This document shows, in pieces, positions 1-9,227 of a DNA stretch of 64,000 bases. The position numbers and the translations under genes are program-made. How positions within the stretch are numbered: the stretch's first letter is position 1; every line of letters begins with the position of its first letter. The notes beneath the pieces are model-generated. The model searched no databases and was not told the DNA's origin. It saw nothing but the letters and a program-made list of their open reading frames with translations. The stretch comes from Rhizobacter sp. SG703 (lineage in GTDB: Bacteria > Pseudomonadota > Gammaproteobacteria > Burkholderiales > Burkholderiaceae_C): assembly GCF_012275445.1 (NCBI RefSeq), contig NZ_JAAZQK010000005.1, positions 372,001 through 436,000 of the forward strand, given 5' to 3'.

Positions 1-115
1 GTGGGAGCAGGGGCGAAAGCATCACTCGGGCGCGGGGACCACCCTGCAGTATTGCGAATGGGCCGGCCGCGGAGGTACGCAGTTTCGCGCATGGGGGCCG
101 GCGGCGCGCTGCGCA

Positions 116-144
116 ACACTGCGGGGTTCGCGCCCTCCTACAAT
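116..144 (+). promoter_or_regulatory. Possible sigma-70 promoter of maeB
   Basis: A TACAAT hexamer at 139-144 fits a -10 element and lies 33 bases before the ATG of the malic enzyme. The expected -35 position (116-121) reads AACACT and is poor, so this is a weak call based mainly on the -10. Confidence 0.25.
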
Positions 145-177
145 GCTTTCCCCTTCGAGGACCCACGAGATCACGCC

Positions 178-2472
178 ATGGCCCCATCAGACAACAAGCA
201 TGCCGAACTGCGCCGAGCGGCTCTGGAGTACCACGAGTTCCCGGTGCCCGGCAAGATCGCGATCGCCGCGACCAAGCAGCTGATCAACCAGCGCGACCTG
301 GCCCTCGCGTACTCGCCCGGCGTGGCCGCCGCCTGCGAAGAGATCGTCGCCGACCCGGCCAACGCGTTCCGCTACACCGCGCGCGGCAACCTGGTGGCCG
401 TCGTCACCAACGGCACCGCGGTGCTCGGGCTCGGCGACATCGGGCCGCTGGCGTCGAAGCCGGTGATGGAGGGCAAGGGCGTGCTGTTCAAGAAGTTCGC
501 CGGCATCGACGTGTTCGACATCGAGCTCGCCGAGCGCGACCTCGACAAGCTGGTCGACATCATCGCCGCGCTCGAGCCGACCTTCGGCGGCATCAACCTC
601 GAGGACATCAAGGCCCCGGACTGCTTCTACGTCGAGCGCAAGCTGCGCGAGCGCATGCACATCCCGGTGTTCCACGACGACCAGCACGGAACCGCGATCA
701 CCGTCGGCGCGGCCGTGCTGAACGCGCTGAAGGTGGTCGGCAAGGACATCGACAAGGTCAAGCTCGTGACCTCCGGTGCCGGTGCCGCGGCGCTCGCCTG
801 CCTGGGGCTGCTGGTCAAGCTCGGCGTGCCGCGCGAGAACATCTGGGTCACCGACCTGGCCGGCGTGGTCTACGAAGGCCGCACCGAGCTGATGGACGAG
901 GACAAGATCCAGTTCGCGCAGAAAACGTCGCACCGCAAGCTGGCCCAGGTGATGGAAGGCGCCGACATCTTCCTCGGCTTGTCGGCCGGCGGCGTGCTGA
1001 AGAAGGAGATGGTGGCGTCGATGGCGGCCAAGCCGATCATCCTGGCGCTGGCCAACCCGACGCCGGAGATCCTGCCGGAAGAGGTCAAGGAAGTGCGCGC
1101 CGACGCGATCATCGCGACCGGCCGCACCGACTACCCGAACCAGGTCAACAACGTCCTGTGCTTCCCGTACATCTTCCGCGGCGCGCTCGACAGCGGCGCG
1201 ACCACCATCACGATCGAGATGGAGATCGCCGCGGTGCACGCGATCGCCGAGCTGGCCCAGGCCGAGCAGAGCGAGGTGGTGGCGGCGGCCTATGCCGGCG
1301 CGACGCTGAGCTTCGGCCCCGAGTACCTGATCCCGAAGCCGTTCGACCCGCGGCTGATGATGAAGATCGCGCCGGCGGTGGCGCAGGCCGCGGTCGACTC
1401 CGGTGTCGCGACGCGCCCGGTCAAGGACATGGACGCCTACCGCGAGAAGCTGCAGAGCTTCGTCTACGCCTCCGGCACGACGATGAAGCCGATCTTCACG
1501 CTCGCCAAGTGCGCCCAGCACAAGCGCGTGGTCTTCGCCGAAGGTGAGGAAGAGCGCGTGCTGCGCGCGGTGCAGGTGGTGGTCGACGAGAACCTGGCCC
1601 GCCCGACGCTGATCGGCCGGCCCGAGGTCATCGCGCAGCGCATCGAGAAGTTCGGGCTGCGCCTGAAGGCCGGCAACGACTACGACCTGGTCAACACCGA
1701 GCACGACGAGCGCTACCGCGACTACTGGCAGACCTACCACCGCATGATGGCGCGCAAGGGCGTGACCGCGCAGCTCGCAAAGATCGAGATGCGCCGCCGC
1801 CTGACCCTGATCGGCGCGATGCTGCTGCACAAGGGCGAGGTCGACGGCATGCTGTGCGGCACCTGGGGCAACACCGCGATGCACCTGCAGTACATCGACC
1901 AGGTGATCGGCCTGCGCAAGGGCACCAAGACCTACGCCTGCATGAACGGGCTGATCCTGCCGAACCGGCAGGTGATGCTGGTCGACACGCACGTCAACTA
2001 CGACCCGACCGCGGCCCAACTGGCCGAGATCACCGTGATGGCGGCCGAGGAGATGAAGCGCTTCGGCCTGCGCCCGAAGGCGGCGCTGCTGTCGCACAGC
2101 AACTTCGGCTCGAGCAACCAGCCGTCGGCGATCAAGATGCGCGAGGCGCTCGCGCTGCTGCACGAGCAGGCGCCGTGGCTGGAGGTCGACGGCGAGATGC
2201 ACGGCGACGCCGCGCTCGACCCCGGCTACCGCGCCGAGCTGATGCCGACGAGCACGCTGTCCGGCGAGGCCAACCTGCTGGTGCTGCCGAACATCGACGC
2301 CGCCAACATCAGCTACAACCTGCTGAAGACGGCTGCCGGCGGCGGCATCGCGATCGGCCCGGTGCTGCTGGGCGCGGCCAAGCCGGTGCACATCCTGACG
2401 CCGTCGGCCACCGTGCGCCGCATCGTCAACATGACCGCGCTGACGGTCGCCGACGCGAACGCGGCCCGCTGA
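178..2472 (+). CDS. maeB: NADP-dependent malic enzyme (malic enzyme-phosphotransacetylase fusion)
   Basis: Cytosolic enzyme that oxidatively decarboxylates L-malate to pyruvate with NADP reduction, feeding pyruvate and NADPH from the TCA cycle. The 764-residue product matches the roughly 760-residue MaeB family: malic enzyme domains fill about residues 1-430, with the catalytic-region motif [10 protein letters not shown] and a nucleotide-binding stretch [10 protein letters not shown], and a phosphotransacetylase-like domain fills the rest. In this family the PTA-like part is usually regulatory (acetyl-CoA sensing) rather than a working PTA. The frame is open to base 1, but ATG 178 gives the family N-terminus, so the upstream part is not taken as coding. 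It appears to be a single-gene unit. Confidence 0.96.
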   Translation: MAPSDNKHAELRRAALEYHEFPVPGKIAIAATKQLINQRDLALAYSPGVAAACEEIVADPANAFRYTARGNLVAVVTNGTAVLGLGDIGPLASKPVMEGKGVLFKKFAGIDVFDIELAERDLDKLVDIIAALEPTFGGINLEDIKAPDCFYVERKLRERMHIPVFHDDQHGTAITVGAAVLNALKVVGKDIDKVKLVTSGAGAAALACLGLLVKLGVPRENIWVTDLAGVVYEGRTELMDEDKIQFAQKTSHRKLAQVMEGADIFLGLSAGGVLKKEMVASMAAKPIILALANPTPEILPEEVKEVRADAIIATGRTDYPNQVNNVLCFPYIFRGALDSGATTITIEMEIAAVHAIAELAQAEQSEVVAAAYAGATLSFGPEYLIPKPFDPRLMMKIAPAVAQAAVDSGVATRPVKDMDAYREKLQSFVYASGTTMKPIFTLAKCAQHKRVVFAEGEEERVLRAVQVVVDENLARPTLIGRPEVIAQRIEKFGLRLKAGNDYDLVNTEHDERYRDYWQTYHRMMARKGVTAQLAKIEMRRRLTLIGAMLLHKGEVDGMLCGTWGNTAMHLQYIDQVIGLRKGTKTYACMNGLILPNRQVMLVDTHVNYDPTAAQLAEITVMAAEEMKRFGLRPKAALLSHSNFGSSNQPSAIKMREALALLHEQAPWLEVDGEMHGDAALDPGYRAELMPTSTLSGEANLLVLPNIDAANISYNLLKTAAGGGIAIGPVLLGAAKPVHILTPSATVRRIVNMTALTVADANAAR

Positions 2473-2503
2473 GCGAGGCGATCTGACAAGAACGGTCGCC
2501 GGC

Positions 2504-2530
2504 CACGCACCAAGCACAGCTTGGTGCGTG
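2504..2530 (+). terminator. Hairpin downstream of maeB, weak terminator candidate
   Basis: An 11-bp perfect stem (CACGCACCAAG with its complement) and a 5-base loop start about 30 bases after the maeB stop. The 3' side is followed by CGCCAAAAAT and not by a T-run, so it may only protect the 3' end or slow polymerase. Confidence 0.3.
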
Positions 2531-2700
2531 CGCCAAAAATGCCCGGGGGTCCTGCACGGGCATGTGACGCCCTTGTCATCGATCCGCCAGGGGTGCTTGA
2601 GACTCCGAAGTCTGTCCGGATGTGCCGACTCATATGGCCCTGGACGAATGCGAGCATTTACTGATTTTCAGCTCACCCTGCCCCAAATTGAGGCAGCGGC

Positions 2701-2729
2701 TTGAGCTTTGCGGGTTGATTCGGTACCAT
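2701..2729 (+). promoter_or_regulatory. Possible promoter of the RNase-barstar unit
   Basis: TTGAGC (2701-2706) and TACCAT (2724-2729) are separated by exactly 17 bases and sit about 30 bases before the GTG start of the RNase gene. Three of six and four of six or more consensus positions match. An AGGGA Shine-Dalgarno-like run lies at 2746-2750. Confidence 0.4.
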
Positions 2730-2756
2730 CCTGGTTTCCGAATTCAGGGATAACCC

Positions 2757-3191
2757 GTGTCTCTCTCCGGTGTGCTGGCCGGTTTTGCAAGTCAGTTCGA
2801 TGGCCGGGCCCGCTGGGGCCGCGCGGCGATCGTGGTGGCGGTCATGGCGGCCAGCGTGGTGTCGGTGCCTGCAAAAGAAGCACCGCCGGCCGCCGACGAG
2901 TTGGCCACGGTGGCCCTGGCGGCGCTGCCGGCCGAAGCCCAGGCGACAGAGCGGCTGATCAGAACCGGAGGCCCGTTTCCGTATCCGAAGGATGGCAGTG
3001 TGTTCGGCAACCGCGAGCGCCAGCTACCGGCACAGCGCCGCGGCTACTACCGCGAGTACACCGTGCCGACCCCGGGGGCCAGGAACCGCGCTGCCAAGCG
3101 CATCGTCTGCGGTGGCTACCAGGTCACGACACCGCAGGCGTGTTACTACACCGACGACCACTACGCGAGTTTTCGCCGCATCGTGAAGTGA
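2757..3191 (+). CDS. Secreted guanyl-specific ribonuclease, barnase/RNase Sa (N1/T1) family
   Basis: A 144-residue predicted extracellular or periplasmic RNase that should cleave RNA after guanine. An N-terminal hydrophobic segment (about residues 22-38) looks like a signal peptide, and the catalytic domain spans about residues 62-144. The motif order matches RNase Sa: FGNRERQLP, then YYREYT with the catalytic base Glu100, RRI-type Arg115, and TDDHYASF with the catalytic acid His135. Cys118 and Cys129 could form a disulphide. The start is GTG with AGGGA six bases upstream. A barstar gene follows 43 bases downstream, so the pair is a toxin-immunity or nutrient RNase-inhibitor module. Family assignment is firm; biological role is inferred. 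Confidence 0.88.
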   Translation: MSLSGVLAGFASQFDGRARWGRAAIVVAVMAASVVSVPAKEAPPAADELATVALAALPAEAQATERLIRTGGPFPYPKDGSVFGNRERQLPAQRRGYYREYTVPTPGARNRAAKRIVCGGYQVTTPQACYYTDDHYASFRRIVK

Positions 3192-3234
3192 AGGTCAGCT
3201 GATGGATTCTTTTGAACCAAGGAGGAACGAGACC

Positions 3235-3630
3235 ATGCTCTTGCAGACCGTCCGTCCAAACATCGTCCAGTCGATACGCGCCTACCGCGTCGAGGATTTG
3301 CAGGAAGCCGCGCAAGGCGTGGGCCAGCATTTCCTCTATGCGAACCTGACCCACGCCCAGTCCAAGCAGGACGTGCTGGACAGCATTGCCGAGTCCTTCC
3401 TGTTCCCGTCGCATTTCGGCAAGAACCTCGATGCGCTGTATGACTGCATGACCGACCTGGTGCACAAGTCGGGCACGCAGCCCGGCTTCGTCGTGGTGCT
3501 GGAGCAGCTGCCCGACAACCCGCGTTTCGACCGCGAGGCCCGCGAACAACTGCTCGACGTTTTCCGCGATGCCGCCGATTTCTGGGCGGAGCGAAAAATA
3601 CCATTCAGGTGCTTCTATTCTTTTCAGTAG
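3235..3630 (+). CDS. Barstar family ribonuclease inhibitor
   Basis: Cytosolic inhibitor expected to protect the cell from the RNase encoded just upstream. The 131-residue product has the barstar core FGKNLDALYDCM at about residues 61-72; Asp66 and Asp70 correspond to Asp35 and Asp39 of Bacillus barstar, the residues that plug the RNase active site. It is longer than the 89-residue Bacillus protein, with about 40 extra N-terminal residues. The start at 3235 is chosen because AAGGAGG (3219-3225) is ideally placed; an in-frame ATG at 3202 has no comparable site. A 10-bp hairpin (3631-3663) follows the stop directly. Confidence 0.88.
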   Translation: MLLQTVRPNIVQSIRAYRVEDLQEAAQGVGQHFLYANLTHAQSKQDVLDSIAESFLFPSHFGKNLDALYDCMTDLVHKSGTQPGFVVVLEQLPDNPRFDREAREQLLDVFRDAADFWAERKIPFRCFYSFQ

Positions 3631-3800
3631 CCCGCTCCCAGGAACAAGGGTCATGGGAGCGGGCGACGGAAACGGCCCAGATTGCAGAGAACAAGCCGGC
3701 CAAGCCGGCGGCGAAGAGCGCGGCCAACGCGAACTTCGGAATGAACATGCCGATGATGAGCAGCGCGTTCGACACATCGATGTGGCTGAACGCAGCTTGA
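3609..3800 (+). CDS. Small ORF or gene remnant, unknown function
   Basis: A 63-codon frame opened by GTG 3609 inside the end of the barstar gene. Its second half (from about 3690) has the GC-rich third positions typical of real genes here, encodes a Lys/Ala-rich stretch followed by a Met-rich end (NFGMNMPMM), and stops 27 bases before a strong terminator. The first half does not look coding and no good ribosome-binding site is present. It may be a small gene with an unrecognised start, or the 3' remnant of a larger gene displaced by the RNase-barstar pair. I do not recognise the product. Confidence 0.3.
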   Translation: MLLFFSVARSQEQGSWERATETAQIAENKPAKPAAKSAANANFGMNMPMMSSAFDTSMWLNAA

Positions 3801-3825
3801 GCTGATCGATCGAGCCCCTGGCAAC

Positions 3826-3849
3826 AGCCCGCTTCGGCGGGCTTTTTTT
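3826..3849 (+). terminator. Rho-independent terminator
   Basis: A 7-bp stem AGCCCGC/GCGGGCT with a TTCG tetraloop is followed by seven Ts. This is the clearest intrinsic terminator in the window and closes the RNase-barstar unit. Confidence 0.85.
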
Positions 3850-3933
3850 ATGCGCGTTCATCGTCAGCCTTGAGGTTGCTTTCAGTGTCGGAGACGACAC
3901 AATGCGCCGCACACAACGAGAGGGAGGGAAACG

Positions 3934-4527
3934 ATGGCATTCGGTCGTGGTGCGCGAGCGTGGCTCGCGACGGCATTGACGCTCGGCATCGCCGCCGCGG
4001 CAGGCGCACAAGAGAGCGGCGCGGCCGCCGGGCAACTGCCGGTCGCCGTGTCGGCCTCCGGGTGGTATGTGTCCGGCGGCGTCGGTGTGAGCCGGTACCG
4101 CGTGTCGAACGGGCAGGACGGCCACGAGACCCTGACCGGACACGGTGGCAAGCTGATGCTGGGGTACCAGTTCCGCCGTTCGCTGCGGCTGGAGGCCGGC
4201 GCCGTGTCGCTCGGCTCCGACTGGCGAACAGGCCCGGCCATCGCGCTGGTAGGCGCCATTCACCTCGGCGACCATGTCGCGCTGCTCGGCCGCATCGGGG
4301 CCTATTACCGGCGCACCGCCCGCAGCGAATCGTTCTTCGGTTTCGACGCCCGCGACCAGGACGAGAAAGGCACTGAACCCACGCTGGGGATCGGTGTCGA
4401 GTGGTACCTGCAGCCGCAGCTGTCGGCGTTGCTGGAAGTCGAATCGTATGAATCGCAGCTGAAATACGTCTTCGATGAGACGCGCGGCGCCAACATGACG
4501 ACGCTGTCGCTGCGCTACCGCTTCTGA
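3934..4527 (+). CDS. Small outer-membrane beta-barrel protein (OmpA-like transmembrane fold)
   Basis: A 197-residue protein with a cleavable signal peptide (about residues 1-25, ending AGAQES) and alternating hydrophobic strands ending in a C-terminal aromatic residue (LSLRYRF), as expected for a BAM-inserted barrel. Segments such as GGKLMLGYQF and EAGAVSLGS resemble OmpA/OmpW-type 8-stranded barrels. The molecule transported or bound, if any, cannot be told. GAGAGGGAGGG just upstream gives a strong ribosome-binding site. The stop is directly convergent with rsmA (one base apart). Confidence 0.7.
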   Translation: MAFGRGARAWLATALTLGIAAAAGAQESGAAAGQLPVAVSASGWYVSGGVGVSRYRVSNGQDGHETLTGHGGKLMLGYQFRRSLRLEAGAVSLGSDWRTGPAIALVGAIHLGDHVALLGRIGAYYRRTARSESFFGFDARDQDEKGTEPTLGIGVEWYLQPQLSALLEVESYESQLKYVFDETRGANMTTLSLRYRF

Positions 4528-4528
4528 G

Positions 4529-5293
4529 CTAACGCGACCGGACGGCCTGAACCAGCGCCAGGTAGTCCGCGACCGGCACCTCCTCGGCGCGGCGCTGCAC
4601 GTCGAAGCTGCCGCCGAAGCCGCGTTCGTCTAGCCAACGGCCCAGCGTGTGCCGCAGCAACTTGCGACGCTGCGAGAACGCCACTGTCACCAGCTCGCCG
4701 AGCAGCGCCTGCGGCACGCCGGCGGCGTCGGGCAGCGGCTGCATGCGCACCACCGCCGAATCGACCCGGGGCGGCGGGTCGAACGATTCGGGCGGCACGT
4801 CGAGCACAGACTCGATGTCATAGCGCCATTGCAGCATCACGGTCAGCCGGCCGTAGTCCTTGTTGCCGGGCGATGCCGCCATGCGGTCGACGACCTCCTT
4901 CTGCAGCATGAAATGCTGGTCCTGCACCTGGTCGACGGCATCGAGCAGGTGGAACAGGATGGGCGTCGAGATGTTGTACGGCAGGTTGCCGACGACCCGC
5001 AGCTTCTGGCCGGCCTGTGCGGCCAACGCCGCGAAGTCGACCTTCAGGACGTCGGATTCGACGACGTTCAGCTCGGCGCGCTTGCGCAGCCGCGCCGCCA
5101 GGTCGCGGTCGAGCTCGATCACCGTCAGGCGCTCGCTGCGCGCGACCAGCGGATCGGTCATCGCGCCGAGCCCCGGCCCGATCTCGACCAGCGCCTGGCC
5201 CGGCCGCGGATCGATCGCGTCGACGATGGCGCCGATCACCGCGCCATCGGACAGGAAATGCTGCCCGAAGCGCTTGCGGGGAATGTGTTTCAT
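4529..5293 (-). CDS. rsmA: 16S rRNA (adenine1518/1519-N6)-dimethyltransferase
   Basis: Dimethylates two adjacent adenines in the 3'-terminal helix of 16S rRNA during 30S assembly, using SAM (loss gives kasugamycin resistance in other bacteria). The 254-residue product begins with the family signature RKRFGQHFL, followed by the SAM-binding loop [10 protein letters not shown] (about residues 37-46) and the catalytic NLPYNIS motif (about 103-109). It is the last gene of the lptD-surA-rsmA block, 19 bases after surA, a conserved order in proteobacteria. Confidence 0.97.
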   Translation of the reverse strand: MKHIPRKRFGQHFLSDGAVIGAIVDAIDPRPGQALVEIGPGLGAMTDPLVARSERLTVIELDRDLAARLRKRAELNVVESDVLKVDFAALAAQAGQKLRVVGNLPYNISTPILFHLLDAVDQVQDQHFMLQKEVVDRMAASPGNKDYGRLTVMLQWRYDIESVLDVPPESFDPPPRVDSAVVRMQPLPDAAGVPQALLGELVTVAFSQRRKLLRHTLGRWLDERGFGGSFDVQRRAEEVPVADYLALVQAVRSR

Positions 5294-5312
5294 GGGGCCG
5301 GCGGGGCCCTGT

Positions 5313-6701
5313 TCACTGCGGTGCCTCGCGCATCTCGATGTAGGCCCGCGCGCGCAGGTCGCGCGCCCATTCGGCGTAGGCCTCCTCGAACTTCTGCTCG
5401 CGCAGGATGTTGCGGGCCTGCTCGCGCTGCTGGCGCAGGTCGAGCGAGGTCTTGCGCCGCTCGATCACCTGGATCAGGTGCACGCCGAAGCGCGAGACCA
5501 CCGGCTCCGACAGCCCGTTGATCGGCAGCGCATTCATCGCCTCCTCGAACTCCGGCACGAAGCCGCCCGGCGACACCCAGCCGAGGTCGCCGCCCTGCGC
5601 CGCGCTGCCGTCTTCGGAGTTGTCGCGTGCCAGCTGGTCGAAATTGCGCGAGCCGCTCTGGATCTGCCGCTTCATCTCCTGCAGGCGCCGCACCGCGGCC
5701 TCCTGCGACAGCTGCGCCGACGGACGCAGCAGGATGTGGCGGGCCCGCGTCTGCGTGACCGAGAAGGCGCCGCCTTCGCGCTTGTCGATCAGCTTCATCA
5801 CGTGGAAGCCGGCACCGGAGCGCAGCAGCGTCGGCGCGATCTCGCCCGGCTTCAGGCCGCGCACCGCCTCGACGAAGATGTCGGGCAGCCGGTCGGCCGG
5901 GCGCATGCCGATCTCGCCGCCGCGCGCCTTGTTGCCGTCTTCCGAAACTTCCTTCGCGACCACGTCGAACGGGGCGCTGCTGCGAACCCGGTTCAGCGCT
6001 GCCTCGGCCTTGGTGCGGCGCTCGGCGACCAGGCTCTCGCTCGCGTTCTCGGGCACCGTGACCAGGATCTGCGCGATGTTGTATTCGGTCGCGCTGCCGG
6101 CCGCGGCGCGCTGCTTGTCGAGCACCGCGTCGATCTCGGCGTCGGTGATCTTGATGCGGCCCTGCACCTCGCGTTCGCGCACCCGCTCGACCTGCAGCTG
6201 GTCGCGCACGTTGTTGCGGAATCGCACGTAGTCGATGCCTTCCTTCTTGAGCCGCTCGCGCAGCTGGGCCGGCGTCAGCTGGTTCTGCGCCGCGACGTTG
6301 GCCACTGCGCGCTCGAGTTCGACGTCGTCGACGCGCTGGCCCACGTCGCGGGCGTTGGTGATCTGCACGCGCTCGTCGATCAGCGCCTCGACCACCTGGT
6401 GGCGCAGTTCGTCGTCCGGCGGCAGCTTGGCCTGGCTGCGCTGGGCCTCCTCGCGCAGGCGGTCGATGCGCTGCTGCACCTCGCCGGCGGTGACGAGCTC
6501 CTGGTTGACGATCGCGACGATGTAGTCGGCGGTCTGCGTGCGAGAGCGCGACGACGGCGAGGGCGCTGGTGCGGGTGCTGGTGCTGGTGCAGAGGCGGCC
6601 GCAGCGGCCGGGGTGGTCTGGGCCTGCACGGCCGGCGTCGCGATGGTCGCGGACAGCAGCGACATCAGCGCGCGGGAAGCAAGGCGTTGGAATGCAATCA
6701 T
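5313..6701 (-). CDS. surA: Periplasmic peptidyl-prolyl isomerase / outer-membrane protein chaperone SurA
   Basis: Chaperone that carries unfolded beta-barrel proteins, including LptD, across the periplasm to the BAM complex. The 462-residue product has a signal peptide (residues 1-30), a low-complexity Ala/Pro/Ser linker, the SurA N-terminal domain containing the ADYIVAIVN motif, and two parvulin domains (about 205-310 and 320-420; for example [13 protein letters not shown] and RFGVHLIQV). The Ala-Pro repeat near residues 35-55 is longer than in E. coli. ATG 6699-6701 overlaps the lptD stop in an ATGA junction, implying translational coupling. Confidence 0.95.
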   Translation of the reverse strand: MIAFQRLASRALMSLLSATIATPAVQAQTTPAAAAASAPAPAPAPAPSPSSRSRTQTADYIVAIVNQELVTAGEVQQRIDRLREEAQRSQAKLPPDDELRHQVVEALIDERVQITNARDVGQRVDDVELERAVANVAAQNQLTPAQLRERLKKEGIDYVRFRNNVRDQLQVERVREREVQGRIKITDAEIDAVLDKQRAAAGSATEYNIAQILVTVPENASESLVAERRTKAEAALNRVRSSAPFDVVAKEVSEDGNKARGGEIGMRPADRLPDIFVEAVRGLKPGEIAPTLLRSGAGFHVMKLIDKREGGAFSVTQTRARHILLRPSAQLSQEAAVRRLQEMKRQIQSGSRNFDQLARDNSEDGSAAQGGDLGWVSPGGFVPEFEEAMNALPINGLSEPVVSRFGVHLIQVIERRKTSLDLRQQREQARNILREQKFEEAYAEWARDLRARAYIEMREAPQ

Positions 6702-9112
6702 GGTGTCGTGGGGCTCGCAGCGGGCGCGACAGAATCGTCGCGCAGCAGGCGGTAACCGGGGATATTGTCCTTCAAGACCTTCAGCGGGTTGGTCCCGAGG
6801 CGCGACAGGCCGATCAGCTCCAGCTCGAAGCCGAGCTGCGTGGTCGCTTCCTGCTGGCTGGTCGACAGCCGCTTGGCGATCACGCGGCCGATCCAGCAGC
6901 CGGCGTCGTACTCGAAACCCACCACCGAATCGGTGAGCCGCCGCTCGGACACGTTGTAGCTCATGCGCCCGACGCTGTACCACGCGCCGGTGCAGCGCCC
7001 GCCGCGGTCGCTGCTCTGGCCGGGCCGGCCGTACAGCGGCCATTGCCAGCCCACCTCGAACTGCTCGCTCGGCAGCCCGGTGACGCTGTCGTTGCGGTTG
7101 AAGCGGTAGTTGGTGTTGATCGTGCGGTACGGACCCGGCGCATAGCGCACGCCGAGGATCGAGCGCACCGTCTGGTGCTGCTCGGGGCTGTACTGCACGG
7201 CGGCGTCGAAGCGCCAGTGCTTCAGCAGGCCCGACGAGCCGGTCAGCAGAAGGTCGGACACGCTCTGCGAGATCGGCTGCTTGTCCGGCGTGATGCGCTG
7301 GTCCTCGAACAGGTAGCGCTGCGCCAGCCCCAGGCGCAGCAGCTCGGAGCCGTCGCCCGAGTCGAGCATGCGGGTGGTGACGCCGGCGGTCAGCTGGTGC
7401 GCATCCGACACCCGGTCGACGCCCGAGAAGCTGTTCTCGGTGTAGATCGAATCGAAGTTGAAGTCCTTCTCGGCCGAGTCGAAGTTCGGCAGGTCGTTCT
7501 GCTCGCGGTACGGCGTCTTCGTGTAGAACAGGCGCGGCTCCATGGTCTGGCGCGCCGGGCGGCCGAACAGCTGCGTGTCGCGCTCCAGCACCCACGCGCT
7601 GTCGAGGCTGAAGGTCGGGATCACGCGGTGGAAGCGGTCGCGTCCGTCGGCCATCGGGGCATCGAGCCGGTAGCTGGCGGCGTTCACCAGCACCTTCGGC
7701 GTCAGCGTCCAGCCGGGCGTGCCGAACGGCCACGCGAGCGAGCCCAGCACGTGCAGCCGCGAGCCGACCGGCCGCGGGTTCGCCACCGTGTCGTCGGGCG
7801 CGATGCCGACCCGGTGGCCTTCCGGGTTGACGAAGCGGTTCGCCTCGGCCTCCATGCCGAACTCGAGGCCGCCGACCAGCGGCTGCCAGGTGCGCACGCC
7901 GACCTGCGGCAGCCGGTCGTAGGGCGTCGCCAGCGGGCTGTCGACGTCCTGCAGCACCTGCCAGCGCTCGACGCGCGCGTAGGTCGTCCACAGGCCGAAA
8001 TCGCTGGCCACCCGCGCGTCGCCGAGCAGCAGGCGCGGTGTCAGGCTGTTGATGCCGCGCGGCAGGTCTTTCCAGTAATCGTCGTCGCTGACGCGCATGA
8101 CGTTGGTGCTGTAGCGCGTGTTGCCGAGCAGCACGCCTTCCTGTTCCAGGTTGAACGCGCTGCGGGTGATGCCGGCCTGGCGGTCGTTGGGCAGCAGGTT
8201 CAGGTCGACGCGGCCTTCGTGGCCCGGCTCGAGGTAGCGGAACTCGGTGTCGAGCGCCGCGCCGCGCTTGGAGACGATGGCCGGCGTCAGCGTCGCATCG
8301 CGGTTCGGCGCGATGTTCCAGTAATACGGCACGGCCACCTGCAGGCCGCTCTTGTTGTCGATGTCGATGCTCGGTGGCAACCAGCCGGACTTGCGGTCGT
8401 CGCTCAGCGGGAAGCTCAGCACCGGCGCCGCGAGGATCGGCACGCCGTAGAAGCGCAGCACTGCGCCCTGCGCGATGCCTTCGTTGTTCGCGAAGTCGAG
8501 CTTCACGCGGTCGGTCGACAGGATCCACGCCGGCGTGCTGCCGTCGGTGTCGTCGACGCGGCAGCTGGTGTAGGTGGCACCGGTGGCGACCGTCAACTGG
8601 TCGCCGAGGAAGTCGAGCCGCTCGGCGCTGCCGCCGGCCTGGGTGCGCGAGAAGAAGTAGGTCGGCCGCAGGAAGAAGCCTTCGAAGCGTTCGACCTTCA
8701 GCTGCAACTCGGGGCCGCTGTAGACGTTGCCGTCGCGGGTGACGCGCACCTTGCCGGTGGCATGGGCCAGGTCGCTCGCCTGCTCGTAGGTCATGCGATC
8801 GGCGCTGATCTGCATCGGGCCGCGCTGGAACCTGGCGTTGCCCTCGGCGATGACGTCCTGGTCGGGGCGGGCGCGAACCTCGTCGGCTTCGAGCACCATC
8901 GTGTTGTCGGGCGCGGACGCGGCGGATGCGGCCGGGGCTGCCGCGGCGGCCGACGCCGCGGAGGCTGCCGAAGCCGCTGAAGCCGCTGAAGCCGGCGAGG
9001 CAGGCGGCACCACCGCCTGCGCCCAGCCGCTCGACAGCCAGCCCGCGGCCGAGGCCGCGAGGCTCAGGCGGATCGCGCAGACGCAGAGTCGAAGTGGGAA
9101 CGGCGGCAGCAA
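6698..9112 (-). CDS. lptD: LPS-assembly protein LptD
   Basis: Outer-membrane barrel that, with lipoprotein LptE, inserts lipopolysaccharide into the outer leaflet. After a signal peptide ending SSGWAQA comes an Ala-rich linker, the periplasmic OstA/LptA-like jellyroll (for example EGNARFQRGP and SADRMTYEQ), and a large C-terminal barrel. The start is uncertain: TTG 9112 places the hydrophobic signal at the N-terminus and is preferred, while the first ATG (9227-9229) would add 39 residues ahead of it and overlap the divergent kinase start. Heads the lptD-surA-rsmA operon. Confidence 0.9.
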   Translation of the reverse strand: MLPPFPLRLCVCAIRLSLAASAAGWLSSGWAQAVVPPASPASAASAASAASAASAAAAAPAASAASAPDNTMVLEADEVRARPDQDVIAEGNARFQRGPMQISADRMTYEQASDLAHATGKVRVTRDGNVYSGPELQLKVERFEGFFLRPTYFFSRTQAGGSAERLDFLGDQLTVATGATYTSCRVDDTDGSTPAWILSTDRVKLDFANNEGIAQGAVLRFYGVPILAAPVLSFPLSDDRKSGWLPPSIDIDNKSGLQVAVPYYWNIAPNRDATLTPAIVSKRGAALDTEFRYLEPGHEGRVDLNLLPNDRQAGITRSAFNLEQEGVLLGNTRYSTNVMRVSDDDYWKDLPRGINSLTPRLLLGDARVASDFGLWTTYARVERWQVLQDVDSPLATPYDRLPQVGVRTWQPLVGGLEFGMEAEANRFVNPEGHRVGIAPDDTVANPRPVGSRLHVLGSLAWPFGTPGWTLTPKVLVNAASYRLDAPMADGRDRFHRVIPTFSLDSAWVLERDTQLFGRPARQTMEPRLFYTKTPYREQNDLPNFDSAEKDFNFDSIYTENSFSGVDRVSDAHQLTAGVTTRMLDSGDGSELLRLGLAQRYLFEDQRITPDKQPISQSVSDLLLTGSSGLLKHWRFDAAVQYSPEQHQTVRSILGVRYAPGPYRTINTNYRFNRNDSVTGLPSEQFEVGWQWPLYGRPGQSSDRGGRCTGAWYSVGRMSYNVSERRLTDSVVGFEYDAGCWIGRVIAKRLSTSQQEATTQLGFELELIGLSRLGTNPLKVLKDNIPGYRLLRDDSVAPAASPTTP

Positions 9113-9227
9113 GGGAGCGAGGGCATCAAGGGCGGAGGGACGGCTCGGCGCCGCGGCACCGGCACGACGACAGGCGGCGCGCCCAGGGCGATTTGTAGAA
9201 TCGATTATCCACGAGCAGTATCCCCAC

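Noticed and set aside
187-2517. Long minus-strand open frame opposite maeB, and many similar frames opposite other genes
   Set aside because: They are Arg/His/Gly-rich shadows typical of antisense frames in GC-rich DNA, with no family motifs, while the opposite strand encodes clear enzymes.
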